Positions 8,786 to 18,575 of a DNA stretch of 64,000 nt are shown piece by piece. The position numbers were made by a program, and so were the translations under genes. Source of the stretch: Pedosphaera sp. (GTDB lineage: Bacteria > Verrucomicrobiota > Verrucomicrobiia > Limisphaerales > UBA9464); the NCBI GenBank assembly GCA_009695205.1, contig SIBK01000018.1:1-64000 (forward strand), in the 5' to 3' direction. Below the pieces are notes generated by a model. The model made no database searches and was not told where the DNA came from. It was given only the letters and a program-made list of their open reading frames with translations. Numbering within the stretch: the first letter of the stretch is position 1; each line of letters begins with the position of its first letter.

Positions 8786-10282
8786 ATGTCCGACGCCGGA
8801 GGAGACTTCTCCCTGTTGGCTGCTCCGGGCCCGCCGGCTGAAGCCGGAACACGGGCTGGGCACCGGCATTTCCGCGTTGATGCCTTTAATCTGGCGGCTT
8901 TGCTGGGTGACACGGTGCTGGCGCTGGCTGGGTTGTTGATCGGCTTTTGGCTCCGCTTCCGCTCCGGATGGATGCCCACCCGGTGGATCAGCGTAGGCAC
9001 CGATCCGTTTCGGGTCAATTTGGACGACTACTACCGGTTGATAGCCATTGGGGTGGTATTCCTGATCGCGACGTTCATGTACCTCCGATTGTACGTGGCC
9101 CGCAATCTTCTGAGCATTCGACGGGTGGCATTCGTGGTTTTGAAAGGGACTTCCTTCTGGCTCTTCGCCTATCTCGGTCTCAGCGAGGCCCTCAAGTTCG
9201 AGCCATCCATCTCACGGGGGTATGTTCTCTGTTCGTTCGTAAGCGTGCTGGTGGTATTTGGAATCTGGCGTTCGATCTTTCACAGCTTTACACGTACGAG
9301 CGCTCTGGCGGAGGGGCTCCGGCAGCAAATCGTATTTGTCGGTTGGAATTCGGAGACTCGGCGGATGGTACAGGCTCTGCTTGAGGATGGCACCCAGCCG
9401 TATCGGGTGACCGGGTGCGTGCCATCCCCAAGTGGCCGGTATCAGGACGAGCCCCCGCCTCACATTCACCGACTGGGCGCCTATGAGAAATTGTCGGCGC
9501 TCATTCGCCTTTACCGGGTGGACGTGATTGTCCTTGCCGATCTCGACGCGGACATGGAGCAGGTGGTCGAGTTGTCGAACTTCTGCGAGATGGAAATGAT
9601 TCAGTTTAAAGTCATACCCTCCTACTTCCAGATCCTGGTCTCCGGGCTACAGTTGGAAACCATCAGCGACGTGCCGATCATGGGAGTGTCCGAACTGCCC
9701 CTGGACCGGTTGCCCAACCGGATCCTGAAGCGGGTGGTGGACATCGTGGGCTCGGTGGTGGGGTTGATGTTGAGCGTGCCGGTCATCGTGATCGCCGGGG
9801 CGATTGTGTATTGGCAGTCGCCGGGTCCGGTCTTCTACCGCCAGGTTCGCACCGGTCGAAATGGGCGTAATTTCGAGATCATCAAGATCCGGAGCATGGG
9901 TCTTGATGCCGAGAAATCCGGTGCCCAGTGGGCAACCAAGAATGATTTGCGACGGTTGCGGATCGGGGCATTTCTGCGGGAGTGGAACCTGGACGAGATG
10001 CCTCAGTTTTGGAATGTGTTGACGGGAGAGATGAGCCTGGTCGGTCCGCGCCCGGAACGGCCGGAACTGATAGCTAATTTCAAGCATCAAGTACCCCACT
10101 ATAATGCCCGGCATAGCTGCAAACCGGGCATCACCGGCTGGGCGCAAGTCAATGGATTGCGTGGAGATACCAGTCTTGTCGAGCGTGTGCGATTCGATCT
10201 TTGGTATCTGGAGAACTGGTCGCTCTGGCTCGATCTCCAGATTATGCTCCAGACTTTTTTCAAGCGGGATAATGCCTATTAA
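8786..10282 (+). CDS. Exopolysaccharide polyprenyl glycosylphosphotransferase (WcaJ/PssY-like)
   Basis: A 498-residue membrane enzyme. The N-terminal half has four to five hydrophobic segments (residues 30-160) and a CoA-binding-like middle domain (IVFVGWNSETRRMVQALL). After a further TM (near 330) comes the catalytic bacterial sugar transferase domain: KRVVDIVGSVVGL, SPGPVFYRQVRTGRNGR, FEIIKIRSM, LREWNLDEMPQFWNVLTGEM, SLVGPRPERPE and KPGITGWAQVNGLRGDT. It transfers a sugar 1-phosphate from a nucleotide sugar to undecaprenyl phosphate, starting repeat-unit assembly at the cytoplasmic face. The DEMPQ and GPRPE motifs are intact. It stands alone; no other polysaccharide genes flank it. Confidence 0.92.
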   Translation: MSDAGGDFSLLAAPGPPAEAGTRAGHRHFRVDAFNLAALLGDTVLALAGLLIGFWLRFRSGWMPTRWISVGTDPFRVNLDDYYRLIAIGVVFLIATFMYLRLYVARNLLSIRRVAFVVLKGTSFWLFAYLGLSEALKFEPSISRGYVLCSFVSVLVVFGIWRSIFHSFTRTSALAEGLRQQIVFVGWNSETRRMVQALLEDGTQPYRVTGCVPSPSGRYQDEPPPHIHRLGAYEKLSALIRLYRVDVIVLADLDADMEQVVELSNFCEMEMIQFKVIPSYFQILVSGLQLETISDVPIMGVSELPLDRLPNRILKRVVDIVGSVVGLMLSVPVIVIAGAIVYWQSPGPVFYRQVRTGRNGRNFEIIKIRSMGLDAEKSGAQWATKNDLRRLRIGAFLREWNLDEMPQFWNVLTGEMSLVGPRPERPELIANFKHQVPHYNARHSCKPGITGWAQVNGLRGDTSLVERVRFDLWYLENWSLWLDLQIMLQTFFKRDNAY

Positions 10283-10372
10283 ATGGGCTGTCGGACGCAC
10301 GCCACACACGGCGGAGGGGAGTATAAATAGGAGGGAGAATCCACCGAACTTAACAGTGTCCGCCGTGATGCC

Positions 10373-10755
10373 ATGAACCGTTGCTGGGACGAAGTTTGCG
10401 CGGACTGCCGTCCGCGACTACGAGGCGACGGTTCATGGAGAGGGAAGTTTTCCAACGAACGGACATGAATTGGGACCATGAACTCTTACAGGGACGAGGA
10501 TTGCGCGGACTGCCGTCCGCGACTACGAGGCGACGGTTCATGGAGAGGGAAGTTTTCCAACGAGCGGACATGAATTGGAACCATGAACTCTTACAGGGAC
10601 GAGGATTGCGCGGACTGCCGTCCGCGACTACGAGGCGACGGTTCATGGAGAGGAAAGTTTTCCAACAAATGGACATGAATTGGGACCATGAACCGTTGCA
10701 GGGGAATGAATTGCGCGGACTGCCGTCCACGACTACGACGTTTCGGTTCATGGGC
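10373..10755. repeat. Tandem array, period 105 bp, about 3.6 copies, with hairpin core
   Basis: The hairpin core GCGCGGACTGCCGTCCGCG recurs at 10398, 10503, 10608 and 10713, exactly 105 bp apart. Each unit also has GACGGTTCATGGAGAGG, AAGTTTTCCAAC and GGACATGAATTGG. The core folds into a 7-bp stem with a TGCC loop. The last copy is diverged. Weak open frames across it on both strands are products of the repeat, not genes. Related single copy at 46553-46655. Confidence 0.95.
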
Positions 10756-10775
10756 CGGGTCCGGCAAACCCATGG

Positions 10776-11558
10776 TTAGCGCCCGATCCATCGCCGAATA
10801 CCCGTTCGAAGCCGGTCCAGCAACCCGGCGCTTTGCAGAGCGGTCAGTCCTTCCTCGGCGGGTCGGCAGCCCGGGTGCAACGCCAAGGCCTGGTGAAAGG
10901 ATCCGGTGGCAGGAGCAGCCAACCCGAGGGCGGCCTGGCATTGGCCGGCCAGAACCCAAACCACGAAGCGGTCGGGAGCGAGGGCAGCCGCTTCCTGGGC
11001 AAGCTTGAGGGCAGCCGCAAACTGCTTCCAGTACGCGCGCACCCGCGCCACCAGCCAGCGAACCATCCAGTCGCCCGGAGCCAATTGCAGCGCCCGATCG
11101 AAACAGGGCTCAACCTGCCGCTCACGACGAGCCAGGAGGACATCTCCCCGAGCCAGCCACACATACGAGGAATCTCCGGGGCGCTCCAAGGCGGCATCCG
11201 AGAAGGCAAGCGCGGCGTCCGTTTCACCCAAGCGTCCGAGGGACACCGCCTTCGCCGCGAGGAGGTCTGGCGCCTGCGGGAATTTCTCCAGCGCCTTGTC
11301 CGCCCATACCTTCGCATCGCGGTACTGTCCCAACTCGATCAGAGCTTTCACCTGTCCCGACCATGCCTCCAAGCTGATCGGATTGAATTCAAGCACCCGC
11401 CCGTACCAACGGAGCGCGGATTCGAACTCGGCCGTACCAAAGGCCGAGCGAGCTTCCGTGAGGCACCGGGTTTCATCCGAAAGCGGATGCAGGTGCTGCC
11501 GTAGCGAAACGGAGCGTTCCGGCGCCGATTCAAATTCGAGATTGCCAAAGCGGCTCAT
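10776..11558 (-). CDS. Tetratricopeptide-repeat protein
   Basis: A 260-residue protein made of TPR-like helical pairs: LTEARSAFGTAEFESALRWY, LEAWSGQVKALIELGQYRDA, DLLAAKAVSLGRLGETDAAL, WLARGDVLLARR and WLVARVRAYWKQ. ATG 11558 is chosen because upstream codons of the same frame run through the promoter region of the divergent sigma gene. No signal peptide is apparent. TPR proteins scaffold protein interactions; partner unknown. It is divergent from the ECF sigma operon (154 bp between starts), so the two promoters probably share this interval. Confidence 0.8.
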   Translation of the reverse strand: MSRFGNLEFESAPERSVSLRQHLHPLSDETRCLTEARSAFGTAEFESALRWYGRVLEFNPISLEAWSGQVKALIELGQYRDAKVWADKALEKFPQAPDLLAAKAVSLGRLGETDAALAFSDAALERPGDSSYVWLARGDVLLARRERQVEPCFDRALQLAPGDWMVRWLVARVRAYWKQFAAALKLAQEAAALAPDRFVVWVLAGQCQAALGLAAPATGSFHQALALHPGCRPAEEGLTALQSAGLLDRLRTGIRRWIGR

Positions 11559-11711
11559 AGATGGAGTTGGGTGCGGAATGGAGTGACGCCAAACGGTATA
11601 CGAGGGACGGTGGTTTGACCATTCCCGTCGAGCCTGCGCACGGAAAAGGTGAAACAATCGTGCCTCGACTTGGGTTTTGGTCGTACGTTGCGCCCAGCCG
11701 CCCGGGCGAGG

Positions 11712-12260
11712 ATGATCGATACCGCCCAATATGAAGACTTTGTACGCGCCCATCAGGATCTGGTGTATGGGCTGGCGTATCGCTTGCTCGGAAATGATGC
11801 GGATGCGCGGGATGCTTCGCAGCAGGCATTTCTGAGAGCCTGGGAGCATTGGGGTGAGATTGTGGGAAGCTCCACCGCAGCAGCATGGCTGAAAACCGTC
11901 ACGCGAAACCTCTGCATCAATCACTTGCAGAGATACCGCGCTCGGTGGCGGTTTTTTTCCGAGTTTACTTCAGAGGACGGGTCGGAATCCGGTGAGCGAG
12001 AACTTCCCTTCGCGGCGCCGGACACCCTGGATCAAACGGTCTATTCGGGCGGGCAACGCCAGGTCGTCGAAGACGCCCTGGCGATGCTCCCAGACGATCA
12101 GCGGGCCGCCCTGGTGCTGTATCACTTCGAAGACATGGACTATGTGGACATCGCCCGTCAACTCGGAGTGTCGCTGGGGAAGGTGAAGACGGACATCCAC
12201 CGAGCACGGACAACTTTAAGGAAAAAGTTGCAACCAATGCAGGAGGAACTGGGTTTTTAA
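11712..12260 (+). CDS. ECF-type RNA polymerase sigma factor
   Basis: A 182-residue sigma-70 family protein. Region 2 shows VYGLAYRLLGNDADARDASQQAFLRAW-type sequence (residues 18-45) followed by LKTVTRNLCINHLQRYR. Region 4 (residues 115-175) has ALAMLPDDQRAALVLYHFED and the helix-turn-helix YVDIARQLGVSLGKVKTDIHRAR. It redirects core polymerase to stress or envelope promoters. ATG 11712 is preferred to 11649 because region 2 begins right after it. The next gene begins 34 bp after and encodes a likely membrane anti-sigma factor, making a sigma/anti-sigma pair. Confidence 0.92.
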   Translation: MIDTAQYEDFVRAHQDLVYGLAYRLLGNDADARDASQQAFLRAWEHWGEIVGSSTAAAWLKTVTRNLCINHLQRYRARWRFFSEFTSEDGSESGERELPFAAPDTLDQTVYSGGQRQVVEDALAMLPDDQRAALVLYHFEDMDYVDIARQLGVSLGKVKTDIHRARTTLRKKLQPMQEELGF

Positions 12261-12294
12261 CTCAGAGATCGCACACGAAGCGCTGACAGCATTC

Positions 12295-12777
12295 ATGAAT
12301 ACGGAATTTCCCAATCATCAGGCAGAACCGCACCGGCCGGAACGAGACGCTCGGGATATTGATCGACTGCTGCGTCGACTGCCAATCCGTCGTGCACCGG
12401 CCGACTTCCTGGCGTCGGCACTGGCTGCGGTCGCGGCTCACGAGGCCCGCCCCTGGTACCATCGGCCTTGGCTCAGTTGGCCCGTTCACTGGCAGGCGAT
12501 GTCATTCCTGACGGCGGGGTCTTTGGTCATCGCCTGGGCGTGGGGAGCGGGAGTTGGCATGGATGCCGTAACGTCCCAGCCCGAATTTGTTACCACGCAC
12601 GCGTCGGTCGCTGTTTTCGTTAGTACAACATGGACTTTGGCCCAAGCCATGATTCTGGCCTTCATTAACATCCCCCCGATGTGGCTCGCAACGTTTGCCT
12701 GCGTCCTTGGCACCGCCTGGATCAGCTGCCTCGTCCTTGGCACCGCCTGCTGGAAACTCGCTGCTGCAAAAGCCTAA
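12295..12777 (+). CDS. Putative membrane-bound anti-sigma factor
   Basis: A 160-residue protein. The N-terminal 55 residues are soluble and charged (DIDRLLRRLPIRRAPADFL), as in anti-sigma domains that hold their sigma factor. About three hydrophobic segments follow (residues 67-87, 103-127 and 130-153). Sequence similarity to a named anti-sigma family is not clear; the call rests on topology and position immediately after the ECF sigma gene. The following gene starts 22 bp later, so all three should form one operon, typically autoregulated by the sigma factor. Confidence 0.55.
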   Translation: MNTEFPNHQAEPHRPERDARDIDRLLRRLPIRRAPADFLASALAAVAAHEARPWYHRPWLSWPVHWQAMSFLTAGSLVIAWAWGAGVGMDAVTSQPEFVTTHASVAVFVSTTWTLAQAMILAFINIPPMWLATFACVLGTAWISCLVLGTACWKLAAAKA

Positions 12778-12799
12778 TCCCAACCCTAATCCTACTCTT

Positions 12800-14899
12800 A
12801 TGACACTCCCTCTTTCCCCCGCTTCCGGGTGGATTCTACTCCGGCCCCTTCGGAGCCATTTCACCTGGGTGAGGCTCGCGCTGCTTTTATTCCTCGTTTG
12901 GGGACCCAGGCCGGTGACCGCCGCCGAAGACACCGGCACGAATGCAATTGGCGTCGCCGCGCAAACCCAGATACGCACCAGTCTCGACCGGATGTCCAAC
13001 TTGCTCCAGCAACTACCCAATCAGGAGGGTGCGGCCGGAGATTCACCGTTGGCTGATATCACCGCAGCTCTGCGCGAAATTATGCGGGAAGCGGAAAGTT
13101 TCGCGGATGTAGCGGCTTCCAAAATGACCAATGTGGACACGCTGGGTGTCCGTAAGGATGTCCATTCGTTGCTGGACGAGATGACGAATGTTATACCCCC
13201 CGAAACGTTTGGCCGATTGATGCGCCTTGCCGCCGGATTCGGCGGCGATGGAAAGGCCATCGCTGCCGAAGTGTCCGCTGCATTGAAGCAAGTGGCTGAA
13301 TCGATCCGGGAGGCCAAAGGGGACCTCGCGGAAGCCGATCTGTCGCAAGCCACCAAGGGTGTACAGTCGGCAATCCAGGAAACTACGAAAGCGCTTCAAG
13401 CCTCGAGCGAAGCCGCCCGGCAATCGGCGCAAGCGGCGGCACCGGCGGAGGATGTTACCGAGCCCGCCCTTTTGGAGTCCCCCAAGGAACCTGCCCCGAA
13501 GGGTCAGAAGAAGTCCAAGTCCCGCCGCTCTTCGTCCCGCCGAGACCAGGACCTCGTGCGTATCTTTCAACCCCTCACGGTTCGAGCAGGCGAATCCTTC
13601 CGGAGCGCAGTGGTCATCCTGAATGATGCGACAGTGGACGGCACGGTAACCGGCGATCTGGTTGTGATCGGAGGGCACGTGGTTCTGAACGGAGAGGTTC
13701 AGGGTAACCTCGTCGGACCCTTGAGCTCCGTGGAACTTGGACCGAAAGCCGTGGTCGGGGGTGACGTGGTGGCCATAGGCGGCGAACTTCAATTGGCGGA
13801 GGGCGCCGAAATCCGCGGCAACCGGGTGACGGTTCCAATTCCGTTCGATTTCGGTGGGGTGACCCACCTTGGCGAAGGATTAAAGACCAGCCTGAAGGAG
13901 TTGGTGTTCAAGGCCCGGCCGCTCTCGTTTCATGTGGTTTGGGTTTGGGGAATCTGGGGCGCACTGCTCGTCGTACACTTGCTCCTCGCTCTGCTCTTCC
14001 ACCGGGCTGTCGAAGCGGGAGCAAAGGTGTTGGGATCGCGACCGGCTTCTGCTTTCCTGATGGGTCTGGCAACCTTTCCGCTTTGGTTGCTTCTGATGGT
14101 GATTACCTCTCCAACCGTGGTGATTCCCCTGATGCTGCTCCTTGCGTTGACTTTCGCCATTGTCTTCGGCAAGACAACCGTCTGTCGTCACATCGGGGGC
14201 CTGCTTGTGCGACCGGACCAAGGTTCCTTGCTGATGGGATTGGGCGCAGTCGGCGTAGGGGCGCTCATCCTGACGGTTGCGTATTTGATCCCGTTCTTCG
14301 GGTTGCTCGCCTGGGCGCTTTTCACGATCTGGGGGCTCGGCGCGGCTATCCTTGCGCTGTGGAACGCCTTCCGCAGCGAACAGCCAACGACTCTTCCATC
14401 GGTCTCCCTCCAGGTGCAGTACCCCACTCCTCCCCTCGGGGGCAGTCCCTCCTCCGCTCCAACCGCTCCACCCTCGGCGACTTTAGCTGTCGTCGCTCCT
14501 CCCGCCGCACCCACGTTTTCGGAACCGCCCCGAGCGATGACGGCTAATTTCCTGTACCGCTTGGGCGCCAGTTTCATCGACGTCGTCCTCTTGATCGTGG
14601 TGAGCGGATGGTTGTTGCCTTTTGGATTCCTTCTCTGGGTCGCCTACTTCACTGCAATGTGGGTGTGGCGTGGCACCACCATCGGTGGGATTGTGTTTGG
14701 CCTCCGTGTCGTGCGTCTGGATGGGCGTCCACTCGATGTCCCTACGGCATTAGTCCGGTCGTTGGCTGCGGTCCTAAGCGTGGCGACCTGCTTTTTAGGC
14801 TACATGTGGGCGGCCTGGGATCCAGACGGCCAGACGTGGCACGATAAGCTGGCGGGAACGGCTGTCTTACGCACTTTGGAAGCTCAACCACTCATGTAA
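12800..14899 (+). CDS. Bactofilin-like/RDD membrane protein
   Basis: A 699-residue protein. It has a signal peptide (residues 20-41), then a 190-residue helical region rich in Ala, Glu and Lys. A basic Ser/Lys/Arg linker precedes short beta-strand repeats typical of polymer-forming cytoskeletal (bactofilin-like) domains (DATVDGTVTGDLVVIGGHVV, GKVQG-like turns). Several TM segments lie between about 385 and 520. After a Pro-rich stretch comes a C-terminal RDD domain (FLYRLGASFIDVVLL, TIGGIVFGLRVV, TWHDKLAGTAVL). RDD domains are small membrane modules often linked to ion exchange or transport. The third gene of the sigma operon, so probably an effector of the envelope response. ATG 12800 is chosen for the signal peptide fit. 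Confidence 0.8.
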   Translation: MTLPLSPASGWILLRPLRSHFTWVRLALLLFLVWGPRPVTAAEDTGTNAIGVAAQTQIRTSLDRMSNLLQQLPNQEGAAGDSPLADITAALREIMREAESFADVAASKMTNVDTLGVRKDVHSLLDEMTNVIPPETFGRLMRLAAGFGGDGKAIAAEVSAALKQVAESIREAKGDLAEADLSQATKGVQSAIQETTKALQASSEAARQSAQAAAPAEDVTEPALLESPKEPAPKGQKKSKSRRSSSRRDQDLVRIFQPLTVRAGESFRSAVVILNDATVDGTVTGDLVVIGGHVVLNGEVQGNLVGPLSSVELGPKAVVGGDVVAIGGELQLAEGAEIRGNRVTVPIPFDFGGVTHLGEGLKTSLKELVFKARPLSFHVVWVWGIWGALLVVHLLLALLFHRAVEAGAKVLGSRPASAFLMGLATFPLWLLLMVITSPTVVIPLMLLLALTFAIVFGKTTVCRHIGGLLVRPDQGSLLMGLGAVGVGALILTVAYLIPFFGLLAWALFTIWGLGAAILALWNAFRSEQPTTLPSVSLQVQYPTPPLGGSPSSAPTAPPSATLAVVAPPAAPTFSEPPRAMTANFLYRLGASFIDVVLLIVVSGWLLPFGFLLWVAYFTAMWVWRGTTIGGIVFGLRVVRLDGRPLDVPTALVRSLAAVLSVATCFLGYMWAAWDPDGQTWHDKLAGTAVLRTLEAQPLM

Positions 14900-14966
14900 A
14901 TCCCGGGAATTCCTATTCTCCCTTTCCCACGATTGCAATTCACCAAAAAGCCCCCCCACTGCAAAC

Positions 14967-15359
14967 TCAATCGGGGATGACCACTTCGCCACCCGCCGGC
15001 ACATCCGCCAGTTTTGACGACACGGTGGCGGTAGGCTTGGAACCAATCGCGTTGATATTGTATTTCTCCCCGGCCACGGCGCTCGGAAATTTGCCGTTGT
15101 TGAACAGCGGACCGAGATCCGATTCACTTGGAGTTTCACCGTCCCCCTTCTTGTTCTCCAGCGACCACTGATTCTTGATCATGTCGATGGATCGCAGATT
15201 CGCCACGATCGTGTGTTTCCGCGCCTTGGCGATATTGCCCGAGATAGCGGGAATGGCGACTCCAGCCAGCAATCCGATGATCATGATGACGATCATGATT
15301 TCGATCAGGGTGAAGGCTGCCTGGCGGGCGGTGCGGAAGGTGTGGCGGGTCGTCTTCAT
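14967..15359 (-). CDS. Type II/IV pseudopilin-like protein
   Basis: A 130-residue protein with a short basic leader and the prepilin cleavage/methylation motif AAFTLIEIMIVIMIIGLLAG at residues 14-33, with Glu at mature position 5. The body contains SIDMIKNQWSLENKKGD and ends in a Gly/Val-rich tail. The prepilin peptidase cleaves before Phe and the helix anchors the protein in the inner membrane as part of a type II secretion-like or competence pseudopilus. ATG 15359 is chosen because it gives the normal short leader. No other secretion genes are adjacent, a common arrangement for orphan pseudopilins in this phylum. Confidence 0.9.
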   Translation of the reverse strand: MKTTRHTFRTARQAAFTLIEIMIVIMIIGLLAGVAIPAISGNIAKARKHTIVANLRSIDMIKNQWSLENKKGDGETPSESDLGPLFNNGKFPSAVAGEKYNINAIGSKPTATVSSKLADVPAGGEVVIPD

Positions 15360-15615
15360 GGCGAAATTCGGCAGCAGGCGGTAGCAAGGTGATGTGTCCA
15401 GACATTTCAACACCGTGACAACGCATTGGTTTCGCGGCTGGACAAAAACTAGGTCTTGGCCCGAGCATTTTCAATACCTTTACGTTCGAAAACGGCTTGC
15501 CGTCGACGCATTCTTCCCGCAGGAATAGCGAGACAATTTATCGGCCGATGAAGTCGGACTGTTACCCGACTTCACCGCCGGATCATCCATAACCAGCAAC
15601 CTGCCCTATCACGTC

Positions 15616-16671
15616 ATGAGCAAGCCCGCCGCTCCCCAGAACAATTTTCCAAAACTGCACAACGCCATGTGGCCTGGTCTCGTAGGCAAGGGCAGTCCCG
15701 GCGGCGAACCCGCCATCGAACTCGACACGATGCTGAAGATGACTTCGAAGGCGGAGGTGAACGGGGTGCGTTTCGACGGCGTTGACCTCTTCCTCTACGA
15801 TCCGCATGTCAACATCGACATCGACAAAGAGGGTGTCGCCCGTCTCGCCGAGAAGATTGCCCGCTACGGGTTCAAGGTGGGCTCTGTCGTCGCGCCGGTA
15901 TGGTTCGATGGCGCGGCAATGGGGGATGAGGCGAAGCGGAAGAATTTCGTGACTGCCGTTCGCAAGGCCTGCCGCATCGGCCAGCAACTCCGCGACCTCG
16001 GCGCCCGGCCCACCGGTGTGGTGCGCATTGATTCCGCATCCTCCCCCAGTGAGTGGGCCAAGGATCCCGTCGCTGGGACGAAGCTGATTGCCCAGACTTT
16101 CCGGGAGGCCTGCGATGTCGCCGATGATCACGGGGAACGCCTGGCGGCCGAAGGCGAAATCTGCTGGGCTGGCATGCATACGTGGCGGGCAATGATCGAC
16201 ACGCTCGAAGAGGTAGGCCGCCCAACGACGCTAGGGTTCCAGGCGGACATGGCGCACACGCTACTTTACATCCTTGGAGCCAATGGATCACCCGAAGACC
16301 GCATCGTCCCCCCGAAGTTCAAATGGGAGCCCAAGGTTCTGGACACCGCCTTAGCCAAACTTACCGCTGCGCTTCGGCCGTGGACGACCGATTTCCACGT
16401 CGCGCAAAATGACGCCACAGTCAAAGGATCCGGATCCCACGACAAAACCGGACGCCATTGCGTGGTCAATGATCCGAACGGAAAGCTCAACATCCCGAAG
16501 CACGCTGCCCACTGGCTCCGGGATGAAAACGGCAAGGTCACTCGTAAGATTCGCCACATCTGCTGGGATGGCTGCATGTTCCCTAACGATGTCATGAGGA
16601 AGCCGGAAACGTGGAATAATATCCTCGCCTCGATGATCGCGGTACGCAATCAGCACGGTTGGCGGGAATAG
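15616..16671 (+). CDS. TIM-barrel sugar isomerase/epimerase-like protein
   Basis: A 351-residue protein with TIM-barrel blocks: [111 protein letters not shown], and a C-terminal [13 protein letters not shown]. Acidic and His residues at strand ends suit a divalent metal site of the xylose isomerase-like superfamily. The exact reaction is unknown. It stands alone. The start follows a short leader with a weak ribosome site; the frame is uninterrupted. Confidence 0.8.
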   Translation: MSKPAAPQNNFPKLHNAMWPGLVGKGSPGGEPAIELDTMLKMTSKAEVNGVRFDGVDLFLYDPHVNIDIDKEGVARLAEKIARYGFKVGSVVAPVWFDGAAMGDEAKRKNFVTAVRKACRIGQQLRDLGARPTGVVRIDSASSPSEWAKDPVAGTKLIAQTFREACDVADDHGERLAAEGEICWAGMHTWRAMIDTLEEVGRPTTLGFQADMAHTLLYILGANGSPEDRIVPPKFKWEPKVLDTALAKLTAALRPWTTDFHVAQNDATVKGSGSHDKTGRHCVVNDPNGKLNIPKHAAHWLRDENGKVTRKIRHICWDGCMFPNDVMRKPETWNNILASMIAVRNQHGWRE

Positions 16672-16690
16672 AATCCGCGCAGCACGGGGC

Positions 16691-16710
16691 GTCAGGCATC
16701 CCTGCCTGAC
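16691..16710. repeat. Short hairpin (GTCAGGCA stem, 8 bp)
   Basis: An 8-bp perfect stem with a 4-base loop lies 20 bp after the TIM-barrel gene stop. It lacks a following T-run, so it is more likely a REP-like element or mRNA-end stabiliser than an intrinsic terminator. Confidence 0.6.
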
Positions 16711-16959
16711 ACGGGAGTTTAACGATTCCAGAACGGCAACATGCGCTGGCTGGGTCAGCGGTGGCCTAGATTTCGACTTGGCGGCAGCCGCTTGACCCAG
16801 GGTCTGGCAGGTTGAGAGAGCTTTGGCGGTAGCGAATATCGCCGGGCTCTCGGCTAATTGCCGCTATGACGGCGGGCACTTTTCTAGCCGATTGCTCGTT
16901 CCACACCTGCACCCCACAAGCCGCAAAACGAGAACTGCCGCCTTTCCGATTCCTATGCG

Positions 16960-18575
16960 TCAAGGCTGTTTCACCTGTTTGTTCATCCGACTGGGGTCGG
17001 AGTAAGGCTTGGGTGTCGCGAGACTCTCGGGTAGTCGCCCGGAACCCGCTTTGGAGGCATCATGGATGGCGAAGAGGTGACTTTGGGAGGCAACATACAG
17101 CACTCCATTAGCCACAACGGGAGTCGAATAGATCTGCGCACCGAAATTCGGACCCCCCTCTTCATGGCCATCAATGATCATCGTGCTAAGAAGTTGCTTC
17201 TCCTTGCTTGCAGCCAGGATCACGAAGTCACCGTCCTCATCTCCCACGTAGATCTTGCCGTCCGCAACCATCATCGAGCCCCAAATGTGTGCTCTCATGT
17301 CGTGGATCCAATAGAACTCGCCGGTGTCACCATTCAGGCAATGGACATAGCCGGTGTAATCAGAGATGAAGAGCAATCCATCAGGGGAAATGGAGACGGT
17401 CGAAATCGGGCGCTTGATTCCACGGTAGGACCAGAGGATTCGGTTTTTGGCACAGTCGATCTCCGGGGATGGGTCGAGACAAACGAGGTTACCCACGCCT
17501 CCCCCGTGTTCTGGATCCTGACCGATAGCAATGAGCACACGATTCTTCCAGAACACCGGCGTGGCGATGATCTCGCTCGGACCGTCCGCGGCCGGATACT
17601 TAATCGGTTTCCCATTCTTGAAGCGATATTCGGGAAGATTGCAATCGATTGACCACGCCTTCTTAAGGATGTGCCGATTGCCCTCCTGGACGGGTTGAGC
17701 ATCGAACGCATAGCAAAAACCATCGCCGCCACCGAAAAAGATAAGCCTTCTCCTATTCACAACGCCGGCGGAAGGCGACCCCCATTGGCCGTGAAAGATG
17801 CCGAACCGATGCCGGCATTGTCTTCGCCGGAAAGTTCACCGGTCTATTTGTTCAAGGCGATCAGGCTCGGGGAATTGGGGCTGCGAACGTTGACGTGAGT
17901 CCAGTCCATCCCGTTGCACGTGTTCAGATAGATGAGCTCTCCGATAATTAGAGGTGATGTACAGGTGCCGTTGTGAGGGAAGACGCCAAGTTCTTCCATC
18001 ATGTCATACTTTCAGACGATATCGGAATCGCGACGGCCAATGGGTACCAGGAAAGCGTCCGGTCCAACGCTATACCGGGCCTCCTGATTAAACGGTCCGA
18101 CGTTTCGTCACGTGAGACCCTCGGTCGTCAGGCAGAGGGCCTCGCGACGCGTACTGGCCAGGTAAACCCGGTTCCCTTCGATCGCGGGCGATGAGAGCAA
18201 TCCGAGGTTTTCCCAATCGTTGACTTTTCCCGACTTCAACTTGGGAATCACCAGTTGCCGCAGAAGGCCGCCTTGTTGTTCGTCCAGGCATAGGAGGATG
18301 CTCCGGTCCCCCCGATGCTTCGAGTGGCGGGGATTCCCATTATTGGTTCCGACGAAAATCTTTCCGCCGGACACGGTTGGATTGCCGTAAGACTGAGACC
18401 CCAGATTGGCCACCCATTTCACATTTTTCGTGGTGGTGAAATCTATATTCTCTGTATAGGGCAACATTCGTCCCGGGTCAACATCACTGGGCAGGCCCTG
18501 TGCTGCAGAATACATGTTCCGACCCGAATCGTGACCACCCCACGTCGGCCAGTCATCGCGACGCGCGACTTGTTC
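16960..18575 (-). pseudogene. PQQ-repeat (BamB-like) beta-propeller protein, decayed
   Basis: Reading leftward, the frame starts at DDWPTWGGHDSGRNMYS, followed by propeller blades (KNVKWVANLGSQSYGNPTVS, GKIFVGTNNGNPRHSKHRGD, LLSSPAIEGNRVYLAS). It is broken by TGA 18108-18110, TGA 18012-18014 (IV-stop-KYDM, normally Trp) and TAG 17844-17846 (NK-stop-TGEL). Recognisable sequence continues in the same frame until a frameshift near 17760. After that it runs intact through FFGGGDGFCYAFDAQP and GSMMVADGKIYVGDEDGD to the end. Intact relatives are exported propeller proteins. The 5' end with signal peptide is missing and fused to the upstream TPR region, so it must be non-functional unless the stops are errors. 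Confidence 0.8.

Noticed and set aside
10381-10779. 132- and 133-residue open frames over the 10.4-kb array
   Set aside because: Their sequence repeats every 35 residues on both strands because the DNA repeats every 105 bp; no independent coding signal.
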